Shown here one piece after another: positions 36,601-48,026 of a stretch of 64,000 nt of DNA. Source of the stretch: Ailurus styani (lineage: Eukaryota > Chordata > Mammalia > Carnivora > Ailuridae). The translations under genes were made by a program, and so were the position numbers. The notes beneath the pieces are model-generated. The model ran no database searches. It had not been told where the DNA came from and saw only the letters and a program-made list of their open reading frames with translations. How positions within the stretch are numbered: the stretch's first letter is position 1; each line of letters begins with the position of its first letter. The stretch covers positions 1,581,401-1,645,400 of the forward strand of contig LNAC01000001.1 of assembly GCA_002007465.1 (NCBI GenBank). The letters are read 5' to 3'.

Positions 36601-36752
36601 CCAGGGGCCCGGGTCGCCAGGGGCTGTGATGCCCATGAAGTCAGGGTGCCAGGGGCTGCAGTGCCCGTGAGGTCAGGGTGCCCGGGTCGCCAGGTGCCAC
36701 ATGCCCATGAGGTCAGGGTGCCCGGGTCGCCAGGTGCCACATGCCCATGAGG
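36601..36752 (+). repeat. Minisatellite with 40-bp units
   Basis: Two identical 40-bp units at 36671-36710 and 36711-36750 (containing gggtcgccaggtgccacatg), preceded by two or three diverged and shorter versions from about 36605. The identical last pair indicates a recent duplication. Confidence 0.9.
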
Positions 36753-38127
36753 TCTGTTAGCTGTAGCAGGCTTGGCGGAAGTCATTGTCTACCCCATCAG
36801 GTCAGGTCGGGGCTCCCGGGAGACGCTATGTCGAGGGGCCGACAGGAAAGCGGGGAGCCAGGGATGCTTTGGAATATTCCACTCCAGCCAGGAGCCGTCA
36901 GACACCATGAACGTGGGGTTCAGCCCCCGAGCCCTCTGCATGGCCCATGGGCAGTGTCTAGCTGGGCGAGGACACAGAGTCAGGTTAGAGGGGTGTCCTC
37001 TGTGCAGAGCACAGTGTCTGGTGCTGGCTTGCTCCACCCTGATGACACACAGCCCCACACGGCCAGCTGGGCACGGGAGCAGCCTGTGATCAGGGGCGAA
37101 GGCAGGGCCCGGAGGCGGCTCCTCGTCAGTCAGAGGTCCCCGTTAGAGGAAAATCAACAGCCAGAGGGTCTCAGCACACGTGGGCTTCCGCGCCCAGTCC
37201 CACAGCATCTGGATTCCGGGACCCTGGGGGTGCAGGCCTCCAGGAGTCTGCTGTGGGAAGCTGGGGCCCGAGACAGGGGAGCACTTGCCCCAGGGAAACT
37301 TCCGGGAGCCCAGACCAGCAGCGGGCCTTGGCGCCGGGTCTCTGCCCCATCCCGGGCCCACCCTGGGGACAGAGCCAGAGGCCGGGCCGGCGGCCTTGCG
37401 TAGCCGCGTTCTTTGGGACACTGCACCTGGAGCCAGGTTCCTGTGCACAGAGCCTTACAGGCCTGCTCACGCCCTAAGGAACAGATCCTGGCCTTTCTTT
37501 CTCTTTTCTTCACTTCTTTTTGATCTGTTCCCCTCTCTGATGACGTTCCTCAGAGATGAAGACTTCAAATGGCCTATTGTTCTGTTTGGAGATTTTAGAT
37601 TCCTATTTATGAAAACACAAAGCTTAATTCCTTGTTCTTCTAGAAACAAACCGGAGACTGCGGGCCAGAGCTGCCAGTCACAGAGGCCTGTTGAACATCT
37701 CAGAGTCAGGAGAGCCCCTCCAAGTCCCGGGAATCAGGACCGTTTCCCAGGAAGCCCTCTCCAAGTGGTGCGGTCCCCGGGTGGGCGGCCAGAGGTCCCC
37801 AGAACGCAGGGTCACACGGGGGCAGCTGGCGTGCCGGGACCCCCAGGGCCCGTGTCGAGCTGCCCGCTTTGCTCACCTCCGCTGTCCTCACCTGGGAAAA
37901 GGACAGTCGGGAGAACACCTACCCGTTAATCAACTGGGACAGTAGGAGAAGCTCTGTGGAGTCCCCCAGAAAGCCAGACATGGCCACTGGGATTTAGACG
38001 TGACATACGGGACCTTGGCCAACGTGTGGATTTCAGGCTCCAAGGGTTTTGGGGTTAGGTCGCATGCCACTGATTTCTGAATGAGATGTCTTCTCGGGGA
38101 ACTGAGGCGAGTTTTCCACTCAAACAG

Positions 38128-38282
38128 GTGTGTGGTCTGGACGGGCGACGACCGGGTTTTCTTCTTCAACCCGACGATGCAGCTGTCCGTGTGGGAGAAG
38201 CCCCTGGACCTGAGAAACCGTGGGGACCTCAACCGGATCATCGAGGACCCGCCCCACAAGCGCAAGCTGGAGGCGCCAACAC
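38128..38282 (+). CDS. TCERG1L: TCERG1L internal coding exon C (WW domain)
   Basis: A 155-bp exon with acceptor ttttccactcaaacag and donor AC|gtaatt. One base completes the split Trp codon, 51 codons follow, and one base is left over. It encodes nearly the whole WW domain: [15 protein letters not shown], then [10 protein letters not shown], with the two signature tryptophans 22 residues apart, an aromatic triplet FFF and the closing WxxP. Asn-Pro replaces the usual Asn-His, as in TCERG1. The tail [20 protein letters not shown] matches the conserved segment that follows the third WW domain of TCERG1. WW domains of this family bind proline-rich ligands such as splicing factors, which couples RNA polymerase II elongation to splicing in the nucleus. 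The spelling [15 protein letters not shown] points to TCERG1L rather than TCERG1. The frame is intact. Confidence 0.96.
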
Positions 38283-38913
38283 GTAATTAACTGGGCGATT
38301 CGCATCCGCGCCCCACGCGCGTGAACCGCAGATTCCTGACCCGCGGGAGGGGCGCGTGGGGCTTTCCTGGCTGGGCCGGAAGTGATTGCTAAAGAACCGT
38401 GTTCACTGTTTGAGCACTTAGTCACTGAGGTTTTATGGCGCTTTCTTCTGAAGACATTTTCTTCCAGGGGGCTGGTTGGGGCTTTCTTTCCACCTTCTGT
38501 GAAGTCGTTGACTCAGAGAAGACTGAGTTTCGTCGTTAACTCAGAGAAGGCTTTTTCAGTCCGTCAGCTTCTTGAAGCTTTGCCCCCATGGTCATTAGCC
38601 GACGTGTGATTTTTATTCCAAATGGTTCGTGAGCTCCACTTGGGAGACCGCGTGCACACAGACAGGAGTGTGTTTCCTTCTATCTCACGCATTCGTGTCG
38701 GAGCTTTGAAGGGGTCTGGCCGCAGTTAATTCCAAGGGTGCTTAGATTCAAGGGAGAGGCAGGTGTGCGGGGAAGGATGCATCCCTGCTGGAGGGGGCGG
38801 GCTTGGCGGAGAGGCAGCTCTGTCTGCAGACACCCGTGGAAATCCTGTCTCCCCGGAGTCAGGGAACGAACGGTTAGCCTTTGCAGCAAGGATCCTTTCC
38901 GATGAGATGCGAT

Positions 38914-38976
38914 ATATTTTTATTAGTGTTGGGAAACACTAATAAATATATTTTTATTAGCTGCGGTGTTGGGAAA
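38914..38976. repeat. Hairpin and local duplication downstream of exon C
   Basis: A 12-bp inverted repeat (tttattagtgtt and aacactaataaa) with a short ggga loop spans 38919-38946. The blocks atatttttattag and gtgttgggaaa each occur twice, about 35 bp apart, which indicates a small tandem duplication. Confidence 0.85.
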
Positions 38977-39766
38977 GCCCCGGTCCCCAAGCACGTGGGT
39001 TAAAAGAGCGTTGGCTCCGCCGAGGACACTCAGAGTCAGGAGTGCCCTCCCAGCCTGAGAGGCGCCCACGTGGCTGAGAGGCCAGGAAACTGGATCTTGA
39101 CCCCTTGAAGGAGGGTTTTGTTTTATTTTTATGGGGTGTTTTATTGAGTTTGCAGTGATGTTTTTTATTCTCACGATCGAGGGCCAACGCATGACATCTA
39201 CCCACGTTTTTAGTCAAAGGCAGAGGCATTTAACTGGAACTTTAGGAAATGGTGTTTTGAAAGCTTTCTAGACATTTTAACCTTGCCAGGAACCTGGAAA
39301 ATGGTGCTCTTCCAATGGTGCCGGTCTGCTGAGATGGAGCGAGGGAGGTTTCGTACGCTTATCTCACCTAGGATGACCAGAACGTTCCCCAGAGAGTCTG
39401 AGTCAGCCCACGCTGTGATAAGAAGGGTCTGGGGTGCATATTTAATTGCATCTGTAAAAATGTAGCTGCACTCAGGGACAATAAGCCTTGGGTTTGTGAT
39501 TTTGTTTTCTCCTTTGATTGAGTGGTGTCCATTTTTAAAAGGGATGTTTTGTTGAAAGGTTTGAAAACGAATCCTCATAGAAAACCATCTCCCAAGGCCC
39601 CACCTCACGGACAGCAGAATACTGCGCGTCTCGGGGCCTCACGGGAGCCCCAAACCCATGAGACAGGTCGAGGTGCAGTTACTAGAGCTGTGATCTAATT
39701 TGGTTGGTCAAAGACAAATAATGCAGGCAGTTTCCTTAGCTTGAATCGTAGATAATTGGATGCTCA

Positions 39767-39822
39767 CCCTTCCTTCCCTCCCTCCTTCCTTCTCTCCTCC
39801 CTCCCTCCCTCCCTTCCTTCCC
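39767..39822 (+). repeat. CT-rich simple repeat (TTCCCTCC type)
   Basis: An almost pure pyrimidine run of CCTT and CCCT units. Confidence 0.85.
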
Positions 39823-41864
39823 ACTTTTTCTCCCCCAAGTATTGGCAGGCACGAGAAAGGAACTCATTGAGTTGGTGCGTGGGCTGCCCTGCGGCTTCTG
39901 TCCCTTGGGCCCCGTGAAGCCAGGTCTAGGAGAGACAGAGGTGTCCGCACAACTGCCCCCGCGTCACCTGCCGCATCAGGGCTGGTGAGGACGGCTAGCA
40001 GAGGACAGGGTGCAGGATACACTGAGGTATGTGAAACATTCGAAGAGTTTTTTTGTGCAGAAGTCCCATTCCAGTGGGGCAGCGCCACATCAGACACGGT
40101 TGGTGGCGCTGATGGGAGCCCGGGGAGAGAGAGACAGAGAAGGTGGGGTTGGCCGTAGCTCCGAGCCTCCTTGGCTGTCTGTGCCTGGCCGTCCTCAGCG
40201 TCTTGATTGATCCCCCAACCTGAGACATTTATGGGCTTAGCTTTCGGTTTGCTTAAGTAGCCCTCCAAGGCATCAGAGCCCTGTCAGCCTAATGGCCTCC
40301 TTGTTTAATTAATGTAACAGCAGGATCTAAATTACCCGGGTCACAGATCAGCCGTCCATTTCACTCACTTTCTACTTAGAAAAAGTAGAGTAGTGAGCCT
40401 GAAGTCTAACAAACACAAACACGACCAGAAATATCTGGTCAATTGATATTTGCTATATCGAGATACTTGTCTTCCATTAACTTATTACAGCGGCCCTAAC
40501 TACTCCAGCTAGGTAGATAGTATTAATAACATCACATGTATTACGAAACAAGTTTTAACCTTGCTTCTTCTTACAAAAAAAGAGATTTTCTTAAAGGAGT
40601 GTCTTTTTTAAATCAGAATCTTAAAGACAAATGACTTTAATTCTCAACTCCTTGTTGCAGGGTAGAACTGACATCTCCATGAATAATTTCGGACTTTCTA
40701 AGGTCCACCCACCCGAATTGTTTTGTTTGCAGCAAGACAATTAGGGCAGGAGGTGTTTCTGGAGGGTTCATTAGCGAGCAGTGGGCAGAGTTGATGCCCT
40801 CCAGCCATCGGCAAGTGACATTTTTCCCTGGCTGTTCATCCATCATGACTCATCGAATGATTTGACCCTAATTATTATGAGAACTGGCTCTAGGGGAGAT
40901 TGTTCTTGGTGGAGAATTTTGTTTTTCACATTTTGTTCGACTCTGAGTCGTTATGGATTTGAATATATTAATACCTGTTTCTAGTCTGAAATAGAACAAT
41001 TAAGCATTCCAGTTGATACCAGTTAGTTTCATTTCTCAGATGAGATGAATTCCACCCAGGAGCTGCTGCCCGCCTGCACTCGGCTCTAGACGTGTGTCTG
41101 GGTGCTGGGGACATGAGGCACAGTGTGGAGCTAATGCCGTGAGATGCCTCGTGGAACCGGACACAGAACTGCCAGACGTGCTAAGCCACTCATCACTCAA
41201 CAGAGAAGGGAAAAGTCCCCATTTTCATTCCATGAGCGCTGCTGAGGGACTCAGACAAAGGCCTGAATTATTTCCTAACTATGTTGCGTGCATCCGGATT
41301 TTTTATGGGTCTAGTAGCTCTGCTGGTGGTTCGGAGTAAACACCCACTGAGCGAAAGGGACCCGGGAAGCAGGGGCTCGGGCTGGCCTTCAGTCCTGCAG
41401 AGCTGGGAGAGGGGAGGGGACTCTGCAGGGAGCCCGGGGGCACGGAGCCCGGTCACCTACCCTCAGCACACCCTCACGAGGTGGGAGCCACCTGTGTGAC
41501 CTGCCTTAGCACAGACTCGGTGGCTTAGCCCCACGCCAGTGTGTTAGGCTGAGTGAGGCCCAGGGGGGGTGGCGGAGCCAAGTTTCTTGGCCGCCTGGTT
41601 TCTGCCGCTCCAGGCCCCTTCCTCCCACCCCCAGGGGCAGCAGGACAGCGTCCTCAAATCTTTCTGGCGACCCTCCTGCCTTCCCCTCCCCTTGGAAGGG
41701 TCCTGATGATTGGACTGGGCTCCCCTGGATGGCCCGGGATGCCCTCCCATCCCCAGGTCAGCTGCTTAGCCGCCTCGATCCCCCTTTGGCCCAGAACCTA
41801 ATACATTCACGGGTACAGGGACTGGGCATGGCCATCTGGGGTCCCTCATTCTATAGCCCACCGG

Positions 41865-41960
41865 CTTTATACCCATTTTACAGATGAGGGAGTTCAAGGA
41901 GATGGATTAATTAACTTGTCCAAGGTCCCGTTTCTCTCAAGTGTGTGGGGTTGGGACAGG
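41865..41960 (-). mobile_element. MIR SINE fragment, antisense
   Basis: The sequence tacccattttacagatgagg followed by gagttcaagg and taacttgtccaaggtc is the reverse complement of the conserved MIR core (cctcatctgtaaaatggg and gaccttgggcaagtta). Confidence 0.75.
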
Positions 41961-44694
41961 ATGTACACGCCGGTGGGTCAGGCTCCGCATCTGAGGAGGG
42001 ACAGCCTTGCCGGGCTTCTTACGAGCCACGAGCCTGTGGTAAGAACGTGCTTCTGGAAAGTGTTGGCTCCCTGTGCCCGACACGCCCACGGCCAGGTGCA
42101 GGCAGCCTTGCCCTCCCAGCAGCTTTGTCCCCGACCCGCCGCAGAGGGGGCTCCGACGTCACTTGGCTTCCGTTCCTCTGTAAACATTCCGGTCATTTGT
42201 GTTCGAGACCAGTGTGCATTGGTAATAATGTTCATTTTGCAAGTGGGACATAAACCCATCCCTGTGAGTAAACACAGCTGTGACTTGTGAGAGGCTGGCT
42301 TTCCCGAGCTGTGTTTGCCGGGAGACGGTCTCGGAGCTGCAGGGGGACCAGGTGTCCGGGCTCAGCTGACGACGCCCCTGCGACTGTCCGCCACAGCCTG
42401 AGGGTGGGCGTCCCCGGTCCCAAGGGTCAGGTTGAGGAAAGCCCCCCCCCCCCAGGCACAGTGTCCCCGGCCCGGCTGTTTGGGAAGGACCCTGACCTTC
42501 ACGAGGGACCTGCATCCCACACCCGCCAACACCCGCCGGCCCCTGGCCTGTGCCCCCTCTGGGCCCGGTGACCGATGCAGGAGTGGACACGGCAGAGCAG
42601 TGGAGACGGCCACCCGGCCCGGAAGCCGCGGCCAGGGCGCCTGCTGAACTGCAGCAGAGGCTGCCAGGCGGCCGGGTGGCAGGAACAGGCCAGGCGCCGG
42701 GGCCCTGCAGGGTCGCCGTGAGGCCCCGTGACACTCAGCCCTGCCCCGTGCAGCCCGGTGGCCGGACGGCAGGCTCCTCCGGGTTTCGGAGGCGCCACTG
42801 GGGGAGCGCCTGTCCCCGGGCTGCGGCCCGTCTGCGCCTTTGGGCCGCGTGCGGCGGTGGGACAGGAGAGGCCGGGACAGCACTTCCCAGAGTCTCCCCC
42901 AGCACGTGAGGCTTCAGGCTGTCCCCTCCGCCGCGGACCGGGAGGGAGGGAGGGAGCGGAGGGCAGGACAGCCGTTCCCTTCCAAACCCGTCACTGTGTA
43001 CCTGGGCGCTGGACGCACCAGCCCCGGGCGGGACCCCGGGCCCAACCACGAGCAGATGACCCACAGGCGGTGACAGGCAGTGACAGCCGTGTCGTGGGGC
43101 AGGAGGAGAGGCCGTGGGTAGACGGGAAACGGGAGGCCCCAGACCAGCGGCCAGGGGACTTGCTGAGGCGGAGCCTCTCTGCACCCCAGGACGCAGGGAG
43201 GGAGACCCACCCGGGAGCCCCTGTGTCTTGTGGGGACTCAGGGAGGGGGCCGGAGCCTAGGCAAGTTCATGGTGAACCCCGGGGGGGCTGGCGAGCGTCG
43301 TCAGTGCAGCTCTTCCCGTGACCGGGAGGGTCGTCCCTCGGGGTGACTGAGCCCTGGTTCCCGCTGGCCCCCTCGCCCAGCAACCCCTCCCAAGGGTCCT
43401 GCGCCCTTTCTGGGCCGCCTGCAGCACTGCCAGCTGAGCTCAGGCCTGACCCTGTCGTTCTGCACCTTTTCGCACACTGAATATGACCTGCAGACGAGCA
43501 AAGAACTCAGAGACCGATTTGGGTGTCAGGAAGCCCCCAGCTAGTGGGGGTCAGTGGGGCCACAGTGCAGGGTCCTGATCTCCCGGCTCCAATTCCCTCC
43601 TGTCCCCTAGTGCAGGCTGACAGGGCACCCACCTCTGCCACCTGCCCTGGGGCTGGCGGGGGAGGGAGCGGGTGGGGGGGGAGCAGAGCGGAAGGGCGGG
43701 AAGGAAGTCCACGTGGCAGGACACCAGCTGCCCAATAACAGTTCGGAGCGGGGAAGCAAAGTGTGCCCCGTGCTGTGTGGGCTGCTCTAGCCTGATTTCC
43801 AGCCGGTCGGTCAAAGTGGGGAGGCCCAGCACCGTCTCCAGGCTGTTCGTGTCAGAATCGAATTGAATTGTTGCACATCTGGTCCTGGTAGGTGTCCAGA
43901 GAATCGGAGACATGGCTGTAGGTGCAGGGAGACACCCCCGAAAAGTGAGGGAGCCCGCTGCTTGGCATCCTGTCGCGACACCCAGGACCACGCCCACGGG
44001 TCTGCTGGCCCCGCCCCCCACCGTGGGCCAGTTCTGACCCAGCTATGGGAGGAGAGGCCCCTGGGGGTGCTTGCCCAAGCGGAGAGCACCCCACCTTGCC
44101 CCTCTATTTGCCAAGGGCGGCCACAGTCCTGGGGGTCTTTCTCTGTTCTGTGTCTTGGAAGGAACCAAGGCGCCTCTTCTTCCCGTTGTCTCAGAAACGC
44201 CAGTCTAAAAGGGCAACAGGACAGGCAACTTCTATAGGAATGATTTGTCTGTTGCAAATGTCGTGGATTTTAGCAAGTGCAGAGAGCTGTCTGCAGGGCG
44301 CTGGGCGGAGGCGTCAGGTCCGAGGCGGAGCCCGTGTGGGAGGCCAGCGCGTGCAGGCGCAGAGGGACCGGCATCCGGGCCTGGCATCGCGTGTGCAGGG
44401 CTGCCGGTGGGCCTGGAGCCCGGGGCAGGGAACGATGGGCGTGAGGGCGGCCCAGGCTGAACGTGCGGGGCTGGGGTGCCTGTGGGCCCGTGAGGCAGAG
44501 GGGCCCGGAGGGGAGAGCTGGGCGGAGCCGGGAGGTGAGCGGGCCTCCTGGGCTGCGGGGCTTAGCTGCCTGGGGGGGACTGATGGCCGGCGTCCAGAGG
44601 GGCCCAGTGAAAAGGGCGCGTGGAGTGCGGAGGCGGGGAACCTGGCCCCACGTGAGCTCAGTTCTCCCAGGTGTTCTTTCCTCTGGTCCTCAGT

Positions 44695-44815
44695 GAGGAG
44701 GGAGCTTCTGTCCCCTGGAGGGGTGTTTGGCAACTTCTGGAGACAGTTTTGGTGTCACACTGGGACCTGCCCCCGCTGTCCTGGCACCTGCTAAGCAGCC
44801 TCTCTCCAGCGCCCA
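44695..44815 (+). mobile_element. Possible ancient DNA-transposon fossil
   Basis: ctggaggggtgtttggcaac, ttctggagacagttttggtg, tcacactggg and cctgctaagcagcc resemble a short mammalian MER-class non-autonomous element. The family cannot be named with confidence. Confidence 0.3.
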
Positions 44816-45954
44816 GAGCGGCCCGAGTGTCATGCGTGCGTCCGGCGCCCTGAAGGGGCCACTACCGATGCCAGGCTCCCCCGAGCTGCCGTCCCGAATG
44901 CCCGCCCGCCCCCCAGCATGCACAGCGTGTCCTACAGGGAACCCTCTCCACCCGCGTTCATGTGGACAGGTCCGTGTCCCCGAGGCCGCCTTCCCGGGCC
45001 AGCACTTCCGGGGGGCACTGTCCAGCCAGCCTGGCCGAGGGCGCGTGGCGGACGGGCCCGGGGCCAGTTCTCGGTCCCGTTCGGGTCCTCCTGCGTCCTG
45101 GGACGGTGGAGCGCACGCGGCGTGGTGTGGGTGGCCACGGGTGGGACGCGGGGTGGGCTGGGACAGCCGCGGGCTCCAGAACCCGACTCTCTCCTCTTTG
45201 CTGCCAACCCCATGCTGAGCACTGAAAGCCACCTGGGACTAGACGGGATCGGAGGCTTCGCTGGGCTGCAAACAGGGCGCTCTCTGAGGCGGTGGTCGGG
45301 GGGTCGCGGGGACCTGCGGGTGCTCCACAGAGCCCGGCCCTCCGCACCTCTGCACACCAGGGACAGGAGCACAGGAAAGTGGTCTCCCGGGCGGGATGGA
45401 TAATGAGCGAGAAGCAGGGCGCGAAAGCACTGTGATGCCAGGGAGTGTGTGGACTCCTTCGTGTGTTAGGATCGAAGTAAGAACGCTCTAGAACCGGGCG
45501 GGGCGGAGCCTCCTTTTTCCTCTCTCCCTTTTGGAGACAAATAGGAAATGCTGAAGCCCCTTTTCACTTTTCCATTCCAAGAGCTCATCAAATATTTACA
45601 AGGGCAGGCCCCTCGGGATGGAAGTCGGGGACTGTCTTCACAGTCAGTTTGGGTTTGGGAAGTAGACACACGGTCCAGAGTGACGTGCGTACTGCATGCG
45701 GAGGTGGGGGGACGCTTCCCGGCGGCAGACAGAGGAGGGGACCGGGGTCTCTTGGTCCGCTCACGAGAACGTGAAGGCACACATGACACAGAAGGGCTCC
45801 TCCGGCATACAAGGGACACAGGAGAAGGCTGCTTCCAGGGGTCGGCGTCTGTGTCCCTCGTTCCCAGATGAGTGTGTTTGAAAGGGAGCGTGTCGGGCTT
45901 TGCCAGCGTGATGGGAGTGGACACTCCAACCTCATTAACCTGGTTCTCTTCCAG

Positions 45955-46024
45955 CCGACCACGGCGACGGGTCACGGTCTGAGGACGGCAGGGGAGACCG
46001 GAACCTGAGGACCAAGAGGAACCG
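45955..46024 (+). CDS. TCERG1L: TCERG1L internal coding exon D (charged linker after the WW domain)
   Basis: A 70-bp exon with a strong acceptor (acctggttctcttccag) and donor CG|gtaggt. Two bases complete the codon left by exon C, 22 codons follow, and two bases (CG, probably Arg) remain. The peptide contains DHGDGSRSEDGRGD and ends RTKRNR, a serine/acidic then basic linker that sits between the WW domain and the FF repeats in TCERG1L. The phase fit with exon C and the RTKRNR ending support the call. From memory, the human linker is similar but with fewer Gly and Arg residues. Such basic stretches can act in nuclear import or RNA contact, but nothing here proves that. The FF-domain exons that should follow are not in the window. 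Confidence 0.88.
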
Positions 46025-46349
46025 GTAGGTGACAAGGCCTTCTGCTCCCACGTCTTTCCTTCGCAGACAATGAGGCAGTGTAGAAAGAAAGCAAAGGTGT
46101 CGTTCTGACCCTCGTGACTGAGCCAAGAGCAGGTCTAACCAGTAAGCAGAGGGTGGATGTTCTCGGGTCCCGTTTCAGGGGCTACGCTGGGCGCCTCTGC
46201 CTTAGTGGGCAGGTGTCGTGGTGGCTCCAGGCACCGTGACCACTGGACAGTGTGTGGCCGGCGCCAGCCCTCCCCAGGCCCATGTGTCCGGCCCGGCCCG
46301 GCCTCCGGAGCCCTGCAGACACGTATGGACCCGGCTGGGGCCATGGGTG

Positions 46350-46475
46350 CCGTGTTTTGGTTGAGAGCTTGAGTTTGTGTGTCTGGCAGCTCTTGGGTTG
46401 GACTTGGGTGCCTTCTGCTTGCTTAGTGATGTCGGGCAAGGTCATTCACCCCTGACCTCAGGTTTCTGGTCTGCA
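46350..46475 (+). mobile_element. Possible MIR fragment
   Basis: A faint match to the MIR core in sense orientation: gagcttgagtttgtgtgtctgg, ggttggacttggg, then gtcgggcaaggtcattcacc and cctcaggtttctg. It is heavily diverged. Confidence 0.4.
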
Positions 46476-46987
46476 CGAGATTGCAGGGGCCCCCAATGGC
46501 AGCTTGAGGTGACAGGTGGGGGGTGGAGGCTGCGTGACCACAGTCACACTCCGTGCGTGGGCAGCTCTCCACGCACGTCACCCTCTGGCTGTGGCGGCAG
46601 CACCCATGGCCCGGAGACCCGCTGTCAGCCCCTCCTGCAGGCCCCCGTCTGTGGCTCCTTTCCTCCTGAGTCCCACACAAAGCGGGGAAATTCAGCGTCC
46701 GTGTGTCTACACTCCCGGAAAGGGGACAGAAGGCATGGCGGGGTTGCTGGGCCACGGTCACTGGCAGGGAAGCTGGGGAAGCTAAAAGACCATCGTGAAA
46801 AGAGAGTCATGGGTCACTTCCTGAGGGCCGGTGGTGCCTGATGTCTGGCCAGAGCCCGGCCCTCCCCGCGGCCCAGCAGGCACACTCTGCCGTGACCCGT
46901 CGCCCACGTGTCGGTCCTCTCACGGGCGGCCTAGGCCTGCAACACGGCCACGTGTCCATGTCAGGGGCGTCAGTTCTCTGGGTATGT

Positions 46988-47463
46988 GGGCACCTGGGTG
47001 GCGCGATAGGTCAAGTGTCCAACTCCTGGTTTTGGCTCAGGGTCACGATCTCAGGATCATGATCTCAGGGCATGATCTCAAAGTCGTGATCTCAGGGTCA
47101 TGATCTCAGGGTGTGATGTCAGGGTTGTGATCTCAGGGTCGTGATCTCAGGGTCACGATCTCAGGGTGTGATTTCAGGGTCGTGATCTCAGGGTTGTGAT
47201 CTCAGGGCGTGATCTCAAGGTCGTGATCTCAGGGTCACGATCTCAGGGTGTGATTTCAGGGTGTGATTTCAGGGCCGTGATCTCAAGGTCATGATCTCAG
47301 GGTCACGATCTCAGGGTCGTGGTCTCAGGGTTGTGATAAGGAGCCCCAGTCGGGCTCCACACTCAGCAGGGCATCTGCTTGAGACTCTCACCATCCCTCT
47401 GCCCCTCCCCCGCTCGCACACATGTGCTCCCTCTCAATTAAATAAATAAAACTTTAAAAAAAA
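46988..47463 (+). mobile_element. Can-SINE enlarged by an internal minisatellite
   Basis: The head (gggcacctgggtggcgcgat, then ggttttggctcagggtcacg) and the 3' body (cagtcgggctccacactcag, then tctcaattaaataaataaa and an A tail) are those of an older Can-SINE. Between them, the short gatctcagggtc segment normally present once or twice is expanded to about 288 bp, so the element is more than twice its usual length. No clear target-site duplication is visible. Confidence 0.9.
47047..47334 (+). repeat. Minisatellite of about 21 units of 13-14 bp inside a Can-SINE
   Basis: The units are variants of gatctcagggtcgt, either 14 bp or a 13-bp form ending gtgt, gcgt or gcat. Variant types recur in a similar order (gtcac, then gtgt, then gatttcag), which suggests a higher-order duplication of five to six units. 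The ancestral unit is visible in the flanking SINE sequence, so the array arose by local expansion after insertion. Confidence 0.92.
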
Positions 47464-47878
47464 GTGTGTCTGAGAGCCTGGAGCACATTCCGGAGGTAGG
47501 AGCTGCCGGAGCCCAGCCCCGCTCTGCTCAGTAGACTAGGGCCTCACATGGGAAGTCGTTCTGGAAGTTGGGGGGTTGACAGGACTCTGTCCACAGCAGA
47601 CACGGGGTCGGGAAGGCCGCCATGACGGGCCACAGCAGGTGGTGGGTCAGCGGGCTGTATGGCGTGGAAGCCGGGGGACGGCGTCGGCCAGGATTCCTGC
47701 GCCAACTTGTAAAAACTTGTGTTTGTCTAAATAGCATCACAAATAGAAAGTGTGATCATCGTAAAGAAAAATCGTATCCTGTGTATCTGAGAAAAACAGA
47801 CCTCACATCGCTGGTTTATAATGATTTCTGGTTAGAACCATTATGTGGTCACCATTTTTATGCTCCTGATTATTCTTT

Positions 47879-48026
47879 GTTTTTTCTAATTTTTTTATTT
47901 TTAAATCATTTTAAGGATTTTATTTTTAAGTCATCTCTCTGCCCCACGTGGGGCTCCAACTCTCAACCCCGAGATCAGGAGTGGTGCGTGCCACCGACTG
48001 AGCCAGCCCGGCGCTCCTTGTCCCCA
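47879..48026 (-). mobile_element. Can-SINE (short, older type), antisense
   Basis: The reverse-oriented element shows an A/T-rich tail, ttttaagtcatctctctgcc, gtggggctccaactctcaac and a head reading ccaccgactgagccagcccg. The perfect 10-bp duplication attattcttt flanks it at 47869-47878 and 48027-48036. Confidence 0.9.

Larger units (their letters stand above)
26688..38127 (+). other. TCERG1L: TCERG1L intron between exons B and C
   Basis: An 11.4-kb intron that splits the first WW tryptophan codon after its second base. It holds an AT-rich island just after the donor (about 26.75-27.05 kb), two related LTR-like fossils (about 27.76-28.03 and 32.91-33.51 kb), one Can-SINE (29752-29937) and a 40-bp-unit minisatellite (about 36.6-36.75 kb). 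No other exon is supported. Confidence 0.75.
38283..45954 (+). other. TCERG1L: TCERG1L intron between exons C and D
   Basis: A 7.7-kb phase-1 intron. It contains a hairpin and local duplication near 38.91-38.98 kb, a CT-rich tract (39767-39822), an AT-rich stretch (about 40.27-41.05 kb), a MIR fossil near 41.87-41.96 kb and GC-rich, open-frame-rich sequence from about 42.3 to 45.4 kb. No additional exon was found. Confidence 0.75.

Noticed and set aside
38081..38290. Reading the WW frame as a stand-alone 69-residue gene starting at 38081
   Set aside because: The start lies in intron sequence; the acceptor at 38127/38128 and the phase match to exon B show it is an internal exon.
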